From Gammaproteobacteria bacterium (GTDB lineage: Bacteria > Pseudomonadota > Gammaproteobacteria > Pseudomonadales > Azotimanducaceae): DNA of 47,519 nt. A program made the translations under genes and the position numbers. The notes under the pieces were generated by a model. The model had not been told where the DNA came from. It saw nothing but the letters and a program-made list of their open reading frames with translations, and made no database searches. The stretch lies in contig PBRP01000091.1 of the NCBI GenBank assembly GCA_002726655.1, positions 1 to 47,519 on the forward strand, in the 5' to 3' direction. Positions 8,960 through 18,621 of the stretch are shown here, one piece after another. The stretch's first letter is position 1, and the number at the start of each line of letters is the position of its first letter.

Positions 8960-10633
8960 CTATTCAGTCACCGTTACATCGACGAATAGGGTGATTTCAT
9001 CTCCCGGCTGAATATATTTTTTGCTGTTCAAGGTTTCATTCCACCGCTTGATTTTGTTCACCGACAAATTAAATTTGTCTGCGATTAGTGATAATGATTC
9101 GCCTCTGCGAACTCGGTAATTCACTTTCCTGATCACATCCTGGCGTGGTTGCTGAATTGGGCCTGGTGAGAAACCTGGCGACTGATCTGGTGAGGGAGTT
9201 GGCGAGATGCTCGTATTGAAGACCAATAACTTCATCCCCGGGTAGAGAATAGACGTGGTACCCAGACCATTCCATTTCGCGAGTTCTCTCATACCAACAT
9301 CAAACCTCCGCGACAGGTCCCAGAAGCTGTCCCCACTTTTTACAGTATATTGAACCGGCTTATTGCCATACTTTGTTTCATAGTACTTTTGATCGCTCTT
9401 TAGCCTTGCCTTGGTTGTCATGGGGTAAGAAGCATCGTTGGATGCCATGGGTATTGTCAGTGAATCACCGGCCCTGATCATGCTGCCCTTGATGTTGTTG
9501 GCTGCCTTGACGGCGCTGACAGTTGTTTTGTAGCGAGCAGCAATGATGCCGAGGGTTTCGCCTGGGTGGATCTTGTGACGTTTCCAGGCTAGCCTCTGCG
9601 CCGCTGGAAGCTCAGCAAGAGCGATGGAAAATGCCTCCGCCCTTTCTACCGGTAGCAGTAGCTGGTGGGGTCCGTCTGGATGAGTCGACCACTGGTTGAA
9701 TCCTGGGTTCAGGAGATAGAGCTCTTTGCTTGAGATGTCTGCCAACTCTGCTGCCCTGCCCAGATCGAGCTGCGAGCCTATGTTGACTTCAACCCAGTAG
9801 GGGCTGTTTTGAACCTCCTTGAGCTTGATCCCATGGTCTTCAGGGTTGGCGATGATCTCACTGATGGCAAGTAAGCGTGGAATGTAAGATTGTGTTTCTT
9901 TGGGGACCTTAAGGGACCAGTAATCAACCGATTTTCCATCCCGCTGATTGCGTCTGATTGAGGAGCCGATATTACCCTGCCCAGCGTTGTATGCAGCAAG
10001 CGCAAGGAACCAGTCATCACCAAGTAAAGTGTGAAGTTTTTGCAGGTAATTGACTGCCGCCATGGTTGAGTCTCGTACGTCCCTGCGCCCGTCGTACCAC
10101 CAGTCTATTCGCAGCCCATACACTCTTGCAGTGGAGGGAATGAACTGCCACAAACCCGAAGCCCGGCCGTGAGAGTATGCGAATGGATCGAAGGCACTCT
10201 CTATAACTGGCAGAAGTGCAATTTCAAGGGGCATATCCTGCTCTTCCAATAGTTCCACTATATGGAAAAGATGCCGGCGCGCCCGATTTACAACACGGCC
10301 GATATACTCAGGGTGCTTTTCGTAATATTCGATTTCCCACTTGACCCGTTTCCGGTCAATTTCATGATTGAGCTGAAAACCATTGCGAATCCTCTGCCAC
10401 AGATCATCATTGGCTGGCAGTGTGCTCGTGGCCTCGGAACTACCTGATGACGGTGTTGAATGGGCTTCAAGTGGATCCTTTGCAGGTGGGGTGCTGGCGC
10501 TCTGGATGTCCGCCTTCTGAAGCACCGGCATGTCAGGTGTCTCCATGTCTACCGTTGGCGTGAACTGGGTAGTGCAGCCGGGCAGGAATAACGACAGTAC
10601 TATCGCAAGTAGGATTTGTTGGGTTGAGGACAT
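8960..10633 (-). CDS. mltD: Membrane-bound lytic murein transglycosylase D with three LysM domains
   Basis: MltD cleaves peptidoglycan glycan strands to give 1,6-anhydromuropeptides. The 557-residue product has a lipoprotein signal peptide with lipobox LPGC (Cys about 19), so it should be anchored to the outer membrane. The SLT domain (about 125-260) carries the catalytic Glu in LLPVIESAFDP and the motifs GLWQFIPSTARVYGL and ALAAYNAGQGNI. Three LysM repeats follow, each with a Gly-(Glu/Asp)-(Ser/Thr) start (near 358, 430 and 508). E. coli mltD is followed by gloB-yafS-rnhA-dnaQ. Here the yafS-like gene is divergent and next door, and gloB is absent from the gap. Confidence 0.93.
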   Translation of the reverse strand: MSSTQQILLAIVLSLFLPGCTTQFTPTVDMETPDMPVLQKADIQSASTPPAKDPLEAHSTPSSGSSEATSTLPANDDLWQRIRNGFQLNHEIDRKRVKWEIEYYEKHPEYIGRVVNRARRHLFHIVELLEEQDMPLEIALLPVIESAFDPFAYSHGRASGLWQFIPSTARVYGLRIDWWYDGRRDVRDSTMAAVNYLQKLHTLLGDDWFLALAAYNAGQGNIGSSIRRNQRDGKSVDYWSLKVPKETQSYIPRLLAISEIIANPEDHGIKLKEVQNSPYWVEVNIGSQLDLGRAAELADISSKELYLLNPGFNQWSTHPDGPHQLLLPVERAEAFSIALAELPAAQRLAWKRHKIHPGETLGIIAARYKTTVSAVKAANNIKGSMIRAGDSLTIPMASNDASYPMTTKARLKSDQKYYETKYGNKPVQYTVKSGDSFWDLSRRFDVGMRELAKWNGLGTTSILYPGMKLLVFNTSISPTPSPDQSPGFSPGPIQQPRQDVIRKVNYRVRRGESLSLIADKFNLSVNKIKRWNETLNSKKYIQPGDEITLFVDVTVTE

Positions 10634-10727
10634 AGCGAGTGGTTTCAGGTCGACCTTGATATTTGCCGCGCATTATAACCCGATTTTGCAGATGTGCAGC
10701 CAGTCACCGGGATAGTTTGGGATAGCC

Positions 10728-11564
10728 ATGACGGTAACCAAAATTCCCCCTATAATGTCCTTGAGATCATTCACGCCGGATTTAATCTTGGAAGACGAGG
10801 TTTTTAACAATTGCCTGCAGCAAATAAGGGACTGGTATGCTTCTCCCCTTGGCACCGAATTGCTGGAGACAGAGTCCGCGATTCTTGAGCAATTGCTTGC
10901 CGGATTGTTTGGATATCACCTCCTACAGGTTAGTGTGCAGGAGCGGGAGTTGTTTTCGGCCAGTCCGATTCAGCACAAGGTCACCCTTGGTCTGAAACCA
11001 CAGGATCAGAGCCCGTTTTTGGCGCGGCCTACGGAACTTCCCCTAGAGAATGATGGAACGGATGTGGTCCTGGTCCACCATCTCCTGGACTTTGTTGACT
11101 CTCCCCAGGAGGCACTCAGGGAGTTATCCCGGATAGTGTTGCCATCCGGGTATCTGATAATTGTTGGCTTCAACCCATTCAGCCTGTGGGGCTTATGGAA
11201 AACGATGGCAGCCTGGCGAAAGTTGCCACCCTGGAACGGACAGTTCATACGGCCAGGACGTTTGATGGACTGGCTGAATCTTCTCAACTTCAAGATTGAT
11301 CGAGCCCGGTTCTGTACCTATGGTCTACCGCGGGCTCACAGTGATAAGAGTAAACCGGATTTTTCCAAAGGCCTCAGCAGGAATGCCAGCTTCCCCGTTG
11401 GCGCGGTGTATGTGATAGTGGCCAGCAAACAGGTTGGCACCTTGACGTCCATTCGCCCTGTATGGAAGTCACATAGAGCATTCGAACAATTGAGTGTCGT
11501 TCGTCGGTCGGTCAACCGGGACCTGCTTTCAAGAAAAGATCTGAAGGGAACACCCCAGGACTAA
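10728..11564 (+). CDS. YafS-like class I SAM-dependent methyltransferase
   Basis: The 278-residue product belongs to the Methyltransf_11-type Rossmann methyltransferases. [20 protein letters not shown] and [16 protein letters not shown] are the motif IV-VI region, but the usual glycine-rich SAM loop is poorly marked. Its position directly before rnhA-dnaQ matches E. coli yafS, whose substrate is not established. The start is uncertain: a promoter-like ATGACG/17 bp/TATAAT lies at 10728-10756, inside the first codons. If that promoter is used, translation would start later, for example at TTG 10788 with GGA upstream. rnhA begins one base after its stop. Confidence 0.75.
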   Translation: MTVTKIPPIMSLRSFTPDLILEDEVFNNCLQQIRDWYASPLGTELLETESAILEQLLAGLFGYHLLQVSVQERELFSASPIQHKVTLGLKPQDQSPFLARPTELPLENDGTDVVLVHHLLDFVDSPQEALRELSRIVLPSGYLIIVGFNPFSLWGLWKTMAAWRKLPPWNGQFIRPGRLMDWLNLLNFKIDRARFCTYGLPRAHSDKSKPDFSKGLSRNASFPVGAVYVIVASKQVGTLTSIRPVWKSHRAFEQLSVVRRSVNRDLLSRKDLKGTPQD

Positions 11565-11565
11565 T

Positions 11566-12012
11566 TTGGAACCCAGAGTAGAAATATTTACCGATGGCGC
11601 TTGTCGAGGAAATCCTGGTCCTGGAGGATGGGGTGTGCTGCTTCGTTTTAACGATCATGAAAAGGAGCTCTGGGGTGGTGAAGCCCTGACGACTAACAAC
11701 CGGATGGAATTGCTCGCTGCCATAAGGAGTCTTGAAGCACTTAAGACGAAGTGCAAAGTAGAGCTGACGACTGATTCTGAATATGTTCGCCAGGGGATAA
11801 CCAGCTGGATTCATAATTGGAAAAAGAGAGGCTGGAGAACAGCGAGCAAAAAACCCGTAAAGAACCAGGACCTGTGGCAGTTGCTTGATGATTTGGCATC
11901 GAAATTCGACGTCCAGTGGCATTGGGTAAAAGGACACAGTGGGCATCGAGAGAATGAACTTGTCGATAGCCTGGCTAACCGTGGTATTGACGAATTGGCA
12001 GACAACCCGTGA
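11566..12012 (+). CDS. rnhA: Ribonuclease HI
   Basis: RNase HI degrades the RNA strand of RNA-DNA hybrids, removing R-loops and primers. The 148-residue product keeps the four catalytic acids at the E. coli positions, Asp10 ([14 protein letters not shown]), Glu48 ([10 protein letters not shown]), Asp70 (TTDSEYV) and Asp134, plus His124 in VKGHSGH. The start is TTG 11566, one base after the preceding stop, which suggests translational coupling. Its last codons overlap the dnaQ start by four bases. Confidence 0.97.
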   Translation: MEPRVEIFTDGACRGNPGPGGWGVLLRFNDHEKELWGGEALTTNNRMELLAAIRSLEALKTKCKVELTTDSEYVRQGITSWIHNWKKRGWRTASKKPVKNQDLWQLLDDLASKFDVQWHWVKGHSGHRENELVDSLANRGIDELADNP

Positions 12013-12716
12013 GGCAGGTTGTACTTGATACAGAGACAACCGGGCTTGAAGTAGAGCAGGGCCATCGTATCCTGGAAATCGGGTGCGTTGAAATCATTGG
12101 GAGGAAAATCACTCAAAGACAGTTTCACCATTATATAAATCCACAGCGTGAAATTGATGAAGGCGCGCTCCGGGTCCATGGGATTAGCCAGGAGTTTCTC
12201 GCCGACAAGCCACTATTTGCGGATATATGGGAATTATTTCTCGATTTTGTTAAGGGTTCCGAACTGATCATTCACAATGCGGCCTTTGACCTCGCCTTCA
12301 TAGACAATGAGATGAAGCGGCTTGCACCTGAGAATGGCTCCATATTGGAATATTGTTCCTATGTTGATAGCCTGGAACTTGCTCGCAATAAACACCCGGG
12401 GCAGAAGAATAGCCTGGATGCACTGTGTAAGAGGTACAGCGTTGATAGCTCCCAACGGGAACTTCATGGTGCGCTGCTCGATGCTGAATTACTAGCGGAT
12501 GTCTATTTATTGCTCACTGGCGGACAGGCAACACTTGGTCTTGGAGATGAGGAGCGAAATAGCGTGACAAAATCCAAGAAAAGAGCAAAGAGGAACAGTC
12601 CCCCCCTGAGGGTAATTCGGGCCAGTGAAGATGAGTTGATAAGACACGGTGAAAAATTGGACAAACTTGATGCGGCATCAGACTCAGGTTGTGTCTGGAA
12701 GCAGCTTGAAACATGA
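12009..12716 (+). CDS. dnaQ: DNA polymerase III epsilon subunit, 3'-5' proofreading exonuclease
   Basis: Epsilon proofreads within the polymerase III core. The 235-residue product has the DEDDh exonuclease signature: Asp7 and Glu9 (LDTETTGL), Asp94 (HNAAFDLAF), His153 and Asp158 ([14 protein letters not shown]). A less conserved C-terminal tail should bind the alpha subunit. The start is GTG 12009, overlapping the rnhA stop as GTGA. In E. coli rnhA and dnaQ are divergent; here they are codirectional and overlapping, an order found in pseudomonads and relatives. Confidence 0.96.
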   Translation: MRQVVLDTETTGLEVEQGHRILEIGCVEIIGRKITQRQFHHYINPQREIDEGALRVHGISQEFLADKPLFADIWELFLDFVKGSELIIHNAAFDLAFIDNEMKRLAPENGSILEYCSYVDSLELARNKHPGQKNSLDALCKRYSVDSSQRELHGALLDAELLADVYLLLTGGQATLGLGDEERNSVTKSKKRAKRNSPPLRVIRASEDELIRHGEKLDKLDAASDSGCVWKQLET

Positions 12717-12726
12717 GACCTGATTT

Positions 12727-13563
12727 ATGATATCCGCATGGCCTGACCCGAATACAGATTTTGTTTCAGGAGTCCTGGCCCCTGACGATTACACAGAGGC
12801 GTGGTTTTTTGTGTTTGCAGAAGATGAGATATTGTTGCGATTTGATGAAAGCGGCGATTTCCAACCACTGGCAAAGGGTGATGAACACCTGGTTGAATCA
12901 CTTTCTCAGAAGAAACATTTCATGGGCATGCTGGGTGACATCGCTTGTTTTGCGGTTGAAGGACAACGGGATGAAGCCCATCAGTTCGGTGGTTTACGGA
13001 GCATCTTTGAAGCATCCGATAACCTGATGCTTGCCATGGCGGGAAGGGCGCAGCAAATATGCCAGTGGTACAGGGATCACCAGTACTGTGGTAAGTGTGG
13101 GGACAAGGCCGTAGAACAGGAAGGTGACAGGGCGATGCATTGCGCGCGGTGTGAGATATATTCATACCCAAGACTATCCCCTTCCATCATTGTCCTAGTG
13201 CATCGAGGCGCGGAAGTATTATTGGCTCGCAACCATAATTTCCCGGAAGGTATGTACAGCACACTGGCTGGTTTTGTAGACCCTGGTGAATCGATTGAAG
13301 AAACGGTCCTGCGGGAAGTCAGGGAGGAGGTGGGTTTGAAAGTAGGAAACCTGGAATACCTTGGAAGCCAGCCCTGGCCTTTTCCCAATTCGCTAATGCT
13401 AGGCTTTCACGCCGAGTATGACTCGGGCGATATTGTGCTCCAGGAAGATGAGATTGCTGACGCGCAATGGTTCGCACTGGATAATCTACCGGCAATTCCT
13501 GGCAAAATGGCCATTTCACGCTGGCTGATAGATGACTACCTGCACCGCAATGGTGTTACTTAG
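12727..13563 (+). CDS. nudC: NADH pyrophosphatase / NAD-capped RNA hydrolase
   Basis: NudC hydrolyses NAD(H) and removes NAD caps from RNA 5' ends. The 278-residue product has a four-cysteine zinc ribbon (CGKCG and CARC, about residues 119-143) and a full Nudix box matching GX5EX7REUXEEXGU, beginning GFVDPGESIEETVLREVREE. It also has the family hallmark SQPWPFPNS, which sets NudC apart from other Nudix enzymes. It starts at ATG 12727, ten bases after dnaQ, so it may share its transcript. It converges on the SCP2 gene with only 12 bases between stops. Confidence 0.95.
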   Translation: MISAWPDPNTDFVSGVLAPDDYTEAWFFVFAEDEILLRFDESGDFQPLAKGDEHLVESLSQKKHFMGMLGDIACFAVEGQRDEAHQFGGLRSIFEASDNLMLAMAGRAQQICQWYRDHQYCGKCGDKAVEQEGDRAMHCARCEIYSYPRLSPSIIVLVHRGAEVLLARNHNFPEGMYSTLAGFVDPGESIEETVLREVREEVGLKVGNLEYLGSQPWPFPNSLMLGFHAEYDSGDIVLQEDEIADAQWFALDNLPAIPGKMAISRWLIDDYLHRNGVT

Positions 13564-13575
13564 CTTGCCGCGAGA

Positions 13576-13932
13576 TTAGTCCTGAATCTCATAGTTCAGT
13601 ACCGGCTCAAGGCTCCTAAACAGGTACAGGATCAACTGACTGAGTACGATGTTGCCGTCAGCCCGATAGCTGCCATCCATGAAGGCGTTCATGCCATCTA
13701 GCGACCCATCAAGCAGGTTCCAGCAGGTTGCGTGATCCTTGATATAGAGGGTAATTGTTGGTTGCTCGATTTCCCCCGGGGTGAACTTGAAGCTGGCACC
13801 ATCTACTTCCAGGTAAAAGGGGTCACCAGAATCAAATATGAACTGGAAATTCGTCTGTGGTCGTTGCAAAAATGCCGGTTGGAAATGTGGTGCCATTTCA
13901 GCACTTTTGTCTGCAAGGAACTGGGTCAGCAT
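13576..13932 (-). CDS. SCP2 sterol-binding-fold protein
   Basis: The 118-residue protein is a single SCP2-like domain. FIFDSGDPFYLEVDGASFKF, PTITLYIKDHATCWNLLDG and AFMDGSYRADGNIVLSQLILYLF match the short bacterial SCP2 family, which forms a hydrophobic pocket for lipids or acyl groups. There is no signal peptide, so it is probably cytoplasmic. It is on the minus strand, convergent with nudC and divergent from sohB. Ligand and role are unknown; a link to the lipid-catabolism genes elsewhere in the window is only speculation. Confidence 0.8.
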   Translation of the reverse strand: MLTQFLADKSAEMAPHFQPAFLQRPQTNFQFIFDSGDPFYLEVDGASFKFTPGEIEQPTITLYIKDHATCWNLLDGSLDGMNAFMDGSYRADGNIVLSQLILYLFRSLEPVLNYEIQD

Positions 13933-14082
13933 GGCGTGGCTCTGGATTTGTTTTGATTATTCTAGCGATTCGCCGTGGCGCTGCCAATATTGCTAAACGG
14001 CCAGTTCAACCGGGCTTCTCGACAATCGAGTGGGTCGAATGTGATAGCATTGCCTTTCGTTTGAATCCGGAGTGCTGATAGA

Positions 14083-15132
14083 TTGGAATTTCTGCTTGAA
14101 TACGGCCTGTTTCTGGCCAAGACGGTTACCCTGTTGGTATCAATATTGGTCATTATTATTATCGTTGTCGGCCTGGGTCAAAAGAATAAGCAAACGGATA
14201 AGGGGCACATCGAGGTCAAGAGCATCAATGATGCGGTGGATAACATTACCCATAGTCTGAAGCAGATGGTGCTGAATCCTGAGATGCGCAAGGTTGAATT
14301 AAAGTCAGAAAAGAAAAAACTAAAAGAGGAGCAGAAAACCCGCAAGAAAGACGTAAAAGAAGGTGCTGAACCTCGCGGACGTGTCTTTGTTGTGGAGTTC
14401 GAAGGGGACGTTCAGGCGTCGGCGGTGGCAGGCCTGCGTGAAGAGGTCACGGCGATCCTGGCAATTGCGGACGAAGGTGATGAGGTCGTCGTTAAGCTGG
14501 AAAGCCCCGGTGGGATGGTTCACAGCTATGGCCTTGCTGCATCTCAGCTAGAGCGAATAGTTTCTCGCAAGGTGCCACTGACGATTGCGGTGGACAAGGT
14601 AGCGGCAAGTGGTGGCTACATGATGGCTTGTATTGGCACGAAAATAATTGCTGCCCCCTTTGCGCTACTTGGTTCAATTGGTGTCGTGGCGCAGATACCA
14701 AATTTCCACCGACTGTTAAAAAGCAAGGACGTCGATGTTGAGGTCCTGACCGCGGGTGAATATAAACGTACGCTGACGATGTTTGGGGAGAATACTGAAA
14801 AGGGTCGTGAAAAATTTATTCAGGAACTGGAAGATGTTCATGCCCTATTTAAGGATTTCGTTTCAGAAAACCGGCCGACTGTTGATATGCAGAAGGTGGC
14901 CACGGGTGAAGCCTGGTATGGCAAACGTGCCCTGGCACTAAATCTGGTAGATGAACTGAAAACCAGTGATGAGTACATTATTGACAAGTGTACTGACCGT
15001 GATGTGTTCCTGGTGAAATATGTCGAACACCAGAATCGCATGGACAAACTTATGGAAAGGTTTGCCCTTGTATCAAAACGACTCGGCGGGACTGACTTTC
15101 TGCGCAGGGAGCAGGGCCCCTATACCTTTTAG
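14083..15132 (+). CDS. sohB: SohB, membrane-bound signal-peptide-peptidase-like serine protease
   Basis: SohB is an S49-family inner-membrane protease with its active site in the periplasm. The 349-residue product starts MEFLLEYGLFLAKTV like E. coli SohB and has an N-terminal membrane segment (about 10-30), a second conserved hydrophobic core, and the S49 domain. The catalytic Ser lies in VAASGGYMMAC, with the Lys about 50 residues later in LTAGEYKRTLT. The start is TTG 14083 with GGAG upstream. A highly charged Lys/Glu stretch (about 75-100) links the anchor to the protease domain. Confidence 0.93.
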   Translation: MEFLLEYGLFLAKTVTLLVSILVIIIIVVGLGQKNKQTDKGHIEVKSINDAVDNITHSLKQMVLNPEMRKVELKSEKKKLKEEQKTRKKDVKEGAEPRGRVFVVEFEGDVQASAVAGLREEVTAILAIADEGDEVVVKLESPGGMVHSYGLAASQLERIVSRKVPLTIAVDKVAASGGYMMACIGTKIIAAPFALLGSIGVVAQIPNFHRLLKSKDVDVEVLTAGEYKRTLTMFGENTEKGREKFIQELEDVHALFKDFVSENRPTVDMQKVATGEAWYGKRALALNLVDELKTSDEYIIDKCTDRDVFLVKYVEHQNRMDKLMERFALVSKRLGGTDFLRREQGPYTF

Positions 15133-15148
15133 ATTTCAAGAGAAGAAG

Positions 15149-16141
15149 ATGACAAAGTTTAGAGCCTTTCGTGTCGAGAAAGAGAACGATACAGTTAGCC
15201 ATTCAATCATTGAACAATCGTTAAGTGATTTGCCCGCGGGTGACCTGTTAATCCGTGTCAAGTATTCCTCCGTAAATTATAAGGACGCGCTTTCAGCGAA
15301 GGGTCTCCCAGGCGTTACCCGGCAGTATCCTCATACACCCGGCATTGATGCTGCCGGTGTCGTGATCGAATCTAACCAGGCAACATTTAGTAAGGGTGAT
15401 GAGGTCATCGTAATCGGGTTTGACCTGGGCATGAATACTCCCGGTGGTTATGGAGAACTCATCAGGGTACCGGCTGCATGGGTTACCCCACTGCCAGATG
15501 GTATGACGATGCGGGAAAGTATGGTCATAGGTACGGCGGGGTTTACGGCAGCTCTCTGCATCGAAAAGCTTGAACAGATGGGTGCCCAGCCAGAGGATGG
15601 ACCGGTCGTTGTCAGTGGTGCTTCCGGTGGCGTTGGTTCTGTGGCGGTTACTCTCCTTGCGCAGTCCGGATATGAGGTTGTCGCCAGTTCCGGTAAATCG
15701 GAAAAAGAGGAATATCTGAAAATGTTGGGTGCAGCAACTGTAATTGACAGGCAGGTTCTGGCAGAGGAGAACCCAAGGCCGATGCTAGCAACAAATTATG
15801 CCCATGGAGTAGATACGGTTGGAGGTGCGACCCTGTCAAATATTGTGAAGAGCCTGCAGTACGGTGGCAGTGTTTCTATCTGTGGTCTGGTTGCGTCGCC
15901 TAGTTTTGAGACAACCGTGCTACCTTTTATATTAAGGGGCGTAAATATCCTGGGTATAGATTCAGTTGAACTGCCGATCGCCAGTAAGAACAAGGTTTGG
16001 GATCGTCTTGCAACTGATTGGCGAATATCTTTACTGGATGCGATGACCATTGAAGTTGGTCTTGACGGTGTTTCGGCTGCCGTGGATTCCATTTTCGCCG
16101 GTCAGGTCGCGGGACGCACACTGGTTGTACACGATACCTGA
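15149..16141 (+). CDS. acuI: YhdH/AcuI-family NADPH-dependent acrylyl-CoA reductase
   Basis: AcuI reduces toxic acryloyl-CoA to propionyl-CoA and belongs to the zinc-free MDR superfamily. The 330-residue product has the family motif SSVNYKDALSAKGLPGV near the N terminus, HTPGIDAAGVV, and the NADPH-binding turn VVVSGASGGVGSVAVTLLAQSGY with ASSGKSEKEEYL. It starts at ATG 15149 after AAGAGAAGAAG, 16 bases after sohB. AcuI is common in marine bacteria that use DMSP or 3-hydroxypropionate. No DMSP lyase is in the window, so general detoxification is equally possible. Confidence 0.88.
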   Translation: MTKFRAFRVEKENDTVSHSIIEQSLSDLPAGDLLIRVKYSSVNYKDALSAKGLPGVTRQYPHTPGIDAAGVVIESNQATFSKGDEVIVIGFDLGMNTPGGYGELIRVPAAWVTPLPDGMTMRESMVIGTAGFTAALCIEKLEQMGAQPEDGPVVVSGASGGVGSVAVTLLAQSGYEVVASSGKSEKEEYLKMLGAATVIDRQVLAEENPRPMLATNYAHGVDTVGGATLSNIVKSLQYGGSVSICGLVASPSFETTVLPFILRGVNILGIDSVELPIASKNKVWDRLATDWRISLLDAMTIEVGLDGVSAAVDSIFAGQVAGRTLVVHDT

Positions 16142-16165
16142 ACCCGGCTTCTCGAGGGTCAAGGC

Positions 16166-17335
16166 TTAGTCTCTTCTTAAGGTATCCGAAACTGCGATAG
16201 GTGTCGGATACCTAAACACAACAATGTACGACGAGATCAGGAAAGTTAGAATTGCGGTTGCCTGGATCAGGTGCGAAGCACTCTGGCTAATCAGCATCTC
16301 GGCTGTGGCGATAAACGCGATTAACAGCGAAAACTCGCTAATCTGACCAAGTCGGAATCCAATTTCCCAGCCAAGCGGCACAGTTTCACTTGTTCCTGAG
16401 AGCAGGTAGCGAAAAACCAGCGGTTTCAATGCCAGTACCAGCGCCGCCAGCACGATCGCCGGGACAATAACTTCACCTAAAAGCTCCAGGCGAAAGCTCG
16501 CCCCGAGGGAGAAGAAGAACAGAACCAGGAAAAAATCCCTCAGGGGTTTGAGGTTTGTCGCGATATATAGGGAGATGGAACTGGTGGCGATAGAAACGCC
16601 GGCAATAAAGGCGCCGATTTCCAGGGACAATCCAGCGAGCTCCGCGATTTCCGCAAGTCCAAGGCACCAGCCCACGGCGATGAGAAAAATATACTCGTGG
16701 AAGGCGTCGAATTTTGACAGTAGTTTCAGCAGTACGAATTTGACGAACAGACCCGCGAAGATGATGAGCATAGGCAGGCTGATGAGCACTCTGATGAGCT
16801 TCTCTGCCCCAGTAAAATCAAGAAACCCGCCTGATATCACCAGCAGTACGATGATCGCGACCATATCCTGAATCAGGAGAAGACTGACGACCAGTTCGCC
16901 CGTATGGCGATGATGCAATATTGTGGTTGGCAGCAGCTTGATGCCAATAATGGTGCTGGAAAACATCATTGCGATGCCAATGATGATGCGCTCGGTGGGC
17001 GAATAGCCGAAAAGCAATGCGATCAGAAAACCAATAGCAAAAAATGCCACGGAGCTTGAGATACCGACTAACAGTGCATTCTTAAACATGTTGGCAAGCT
17101 TCGCGGGTTGCATATCCAGACCCAGCAGAAACAGGAGGAATATGATGCCAATCTTGGCGATGCTGTTGATCAGTGCTGGATTATCGATGAGTGAAGTGGC
17201 AGATGGTCCAAGTATTACGCCGATAGCAATATAGGCTACGATCAGGGGTTGCCGCGTATATAGCGCCAGCGTTGCCATAACCGCAGCAGAAGTAAAAATC
17301 AGGAAAAAGGAAAAAATTAGCGGATCGGTTTCCAT
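16166..17335 (-). CDS. CPA2-family monovalent cation:proton antiporter, membrane domain only
   Basis: The roughly 389-residue protein is almost wholly hydrophobic with about 12 membrane segments. It carries the Na/H-exchanger core motifs IAYIAIGVILGP, LLFLLGLDMQPAKL and ALLLIQD-type helix sequence of Kef-like CPA2 antiporters. Unlike KefB or KefC it ends after the membrane domain, without a TrkA-N nucleotide-binding domain. I chose ATG 17335; TTG 17350, five codons earlier, is in frame and neither has a clear ribosome site. It lies downstream of the MFS gene on the same strand, with 77 bases between. Ion specificity is not visible. Confidence 0.85.
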   Translation of the reverse strand: METDPLIFSFFLIFTSAAVMATLALYTRQPLIVAYIAIGVILGPSATSLIDNPALINSIAKIGIIFLLFLLGLDMQPAKLANMFKNALLVGISSSVAFFAIGFLIALLFGYSPTERIIIGIAMMFSSTIIGIKLLPTTILHHRHTGELVVSLLLIQDMVAIIVLLVISGGFLDFTGAEKLIRVLISLPMLIIFAGLFVKFVLLKLLSKFDAFHEYIFLIAVGWCLGLAEIAELAGLSLEIGAFIAGVSIATSSISLYIATNLKPLRDFFLVLFFFSLGASFRLELLGEVIVPAIVLAALVLALKPLVFRYLLSGTSETVPLGWEIGFRLGQISEFSLLIAFIATAEMLISQSASHLIQATAILTFLISSYIVVFRYPTPIAVSDTLRRD

Positions 17336-17412
17336 TAACAGGCATCGCAATGAGAGATTGTTACAGGATACATCTAAAGGTGTTTCATTTTAATGCCTGC
17401 AAATCAGTTGGA

Positions 17413-18612
17413 TCAGACTGGCAGTCTTTGCATCAGGTGGGTTTCACTGCCGGGGCATGGTGTATCCGGAATCAGGCGTGCTAGTACCAGTGACGCAAAA
17501 GCAATGGCAGCGCCGATAACAAAGACAGCACTGTGGTTAACGATCCATATCAGGCCCAGGGCCGCAGGTAAAACCACGGCTGCGATGTGGTTGATGGTGA
17601 AGCTTATCCCTGCGGTGGCCGCAAAGTCAGCAGGGTCGGCGATCTTCTGGAAATAGGTTTTGATGGCGATCGCCATGGAGAAGAACAGGTGATCAAGGAT
17701 ATAAAGGGCTATCGCCAGCTCCGCGCTTTCTATAACGGAGTAGCTGAGAAAAATAGCGATCAATCCCAGGTATTCGAATGTCAGGGCCCGACGTTCCCCT
17801 ATAAAGCTGATCAGAGCACCGATTTTTGGCGCAATCCAGATGTTTATGGCGGCATTGACCAGGACTAACAGCACCATTTTCTCTAAGGGAAAGCCAAATT
17901 TTTGCACCAGCAGAAAGCCTGCAAACACCGTGAAGATCTGGCGGCGAGCCCCTGCAAGAAATGTCAGGGTGTAGAAGAGCCAGTATCGTTTGCGCAGGAA
18001 CAGTTCATTGCGTTGCACGACCTCGTCTTTAAAATGCGGGAATGCAGCCATGCAGTAAATACCGATACAGATGGCAGCGCCGCCACCTGCTCCGTAGATC
18101 AACGCATAGTCTGGCTGAAATAACTGCAGACCGACATAAAGGCCCCCGAGTACAATCAGCGTTGCCGATGAGCGAATGCTGATAATTTTGCCCAGCACTT
18201 TTGGTGCTTCATCTATTGAAAGCCATTGCAGGCTGAGTGAGGTTTGCATGGTTTCAAGGTAGTGAAAACCAATAGACATGAGGACAGTGGTGATATAAAG
18301 CTCCATCACCGAAGAGAAGATGCCCGTTGCGGCAGTGCCCAGGCCAAGCAGTATCAGGCTCAGGATAGCAAAATTCTGCTGCCGTATTATCAACAATACC
18401 CAGACCACGGTAAATGCCAGGAAGCCAGGTATTTCCCGGATACTTTGCAGAAAGCCAATCTCCTTTCCGGTAAAACCAACCACTTCAACAACATAGTTGT
18501 TCAGCAGGGTTTGCCAGACCGCAAATGCGATCGGACTGGCGGCTGCCAGTATATAGAGCAGAGTTTTTCGATCTTTAGGCACTAGCCTGGAGAAAGATCC
18601 TGGGGCAGGCAT
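17413..18612 (-). CDS. MFS transporter
   Basis: The 399-residue protein has about 12 predicted membrane helices in two halves and the general shape of the major facilitator superfamily, for example the segment TFLAGARRQIFTVFAGFLLVQKFG between the halves. Substrate-specific motifs were not recognised. It begins nine bases after the metH stop on the same strand, so it is very probably cotranscribed with metH, and may move a compound linked to methionine, B12 or one-carbon metabolism. That link is inference from spacing only. Confidence 0.85.
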   Translation of the reverse strand: MPAPGSFSRLVPKDRKTLLYILAAASPIAFAVWQTLLNNYVVEVVGFTGKEIGFLQSIREIPGFLAFTVVWVLLIIRQQNFAILSLILLGLGTAATGIFSSVMELYITTVLMSIGFHYLETMQTSLSLQWLSIDEAPKVLGKIISIRSSATLIVLGGLYVGLQLFQPDYALIYGAGGGAAICIGIYCMAAFPHFKDEVVQRNELFLRKRYWLFYTLTFLAGARRQIFTVFAGFLLVQKFGFPLEKMVLLVLVNAAINIWIAPKIGALISFIGERRALTFEYLGLIAIFLSYSVIESAELAIALYILDHLFFSMAIAIKTYFQKIADPADFAATAGISFTINHIAAVVLPAALGLIWIVNHSAVFVIGAAIAFASLVLARLIPDTPCPGSETHLMQRLPV

Positions 18613-18621
18613 GCGGATGAA

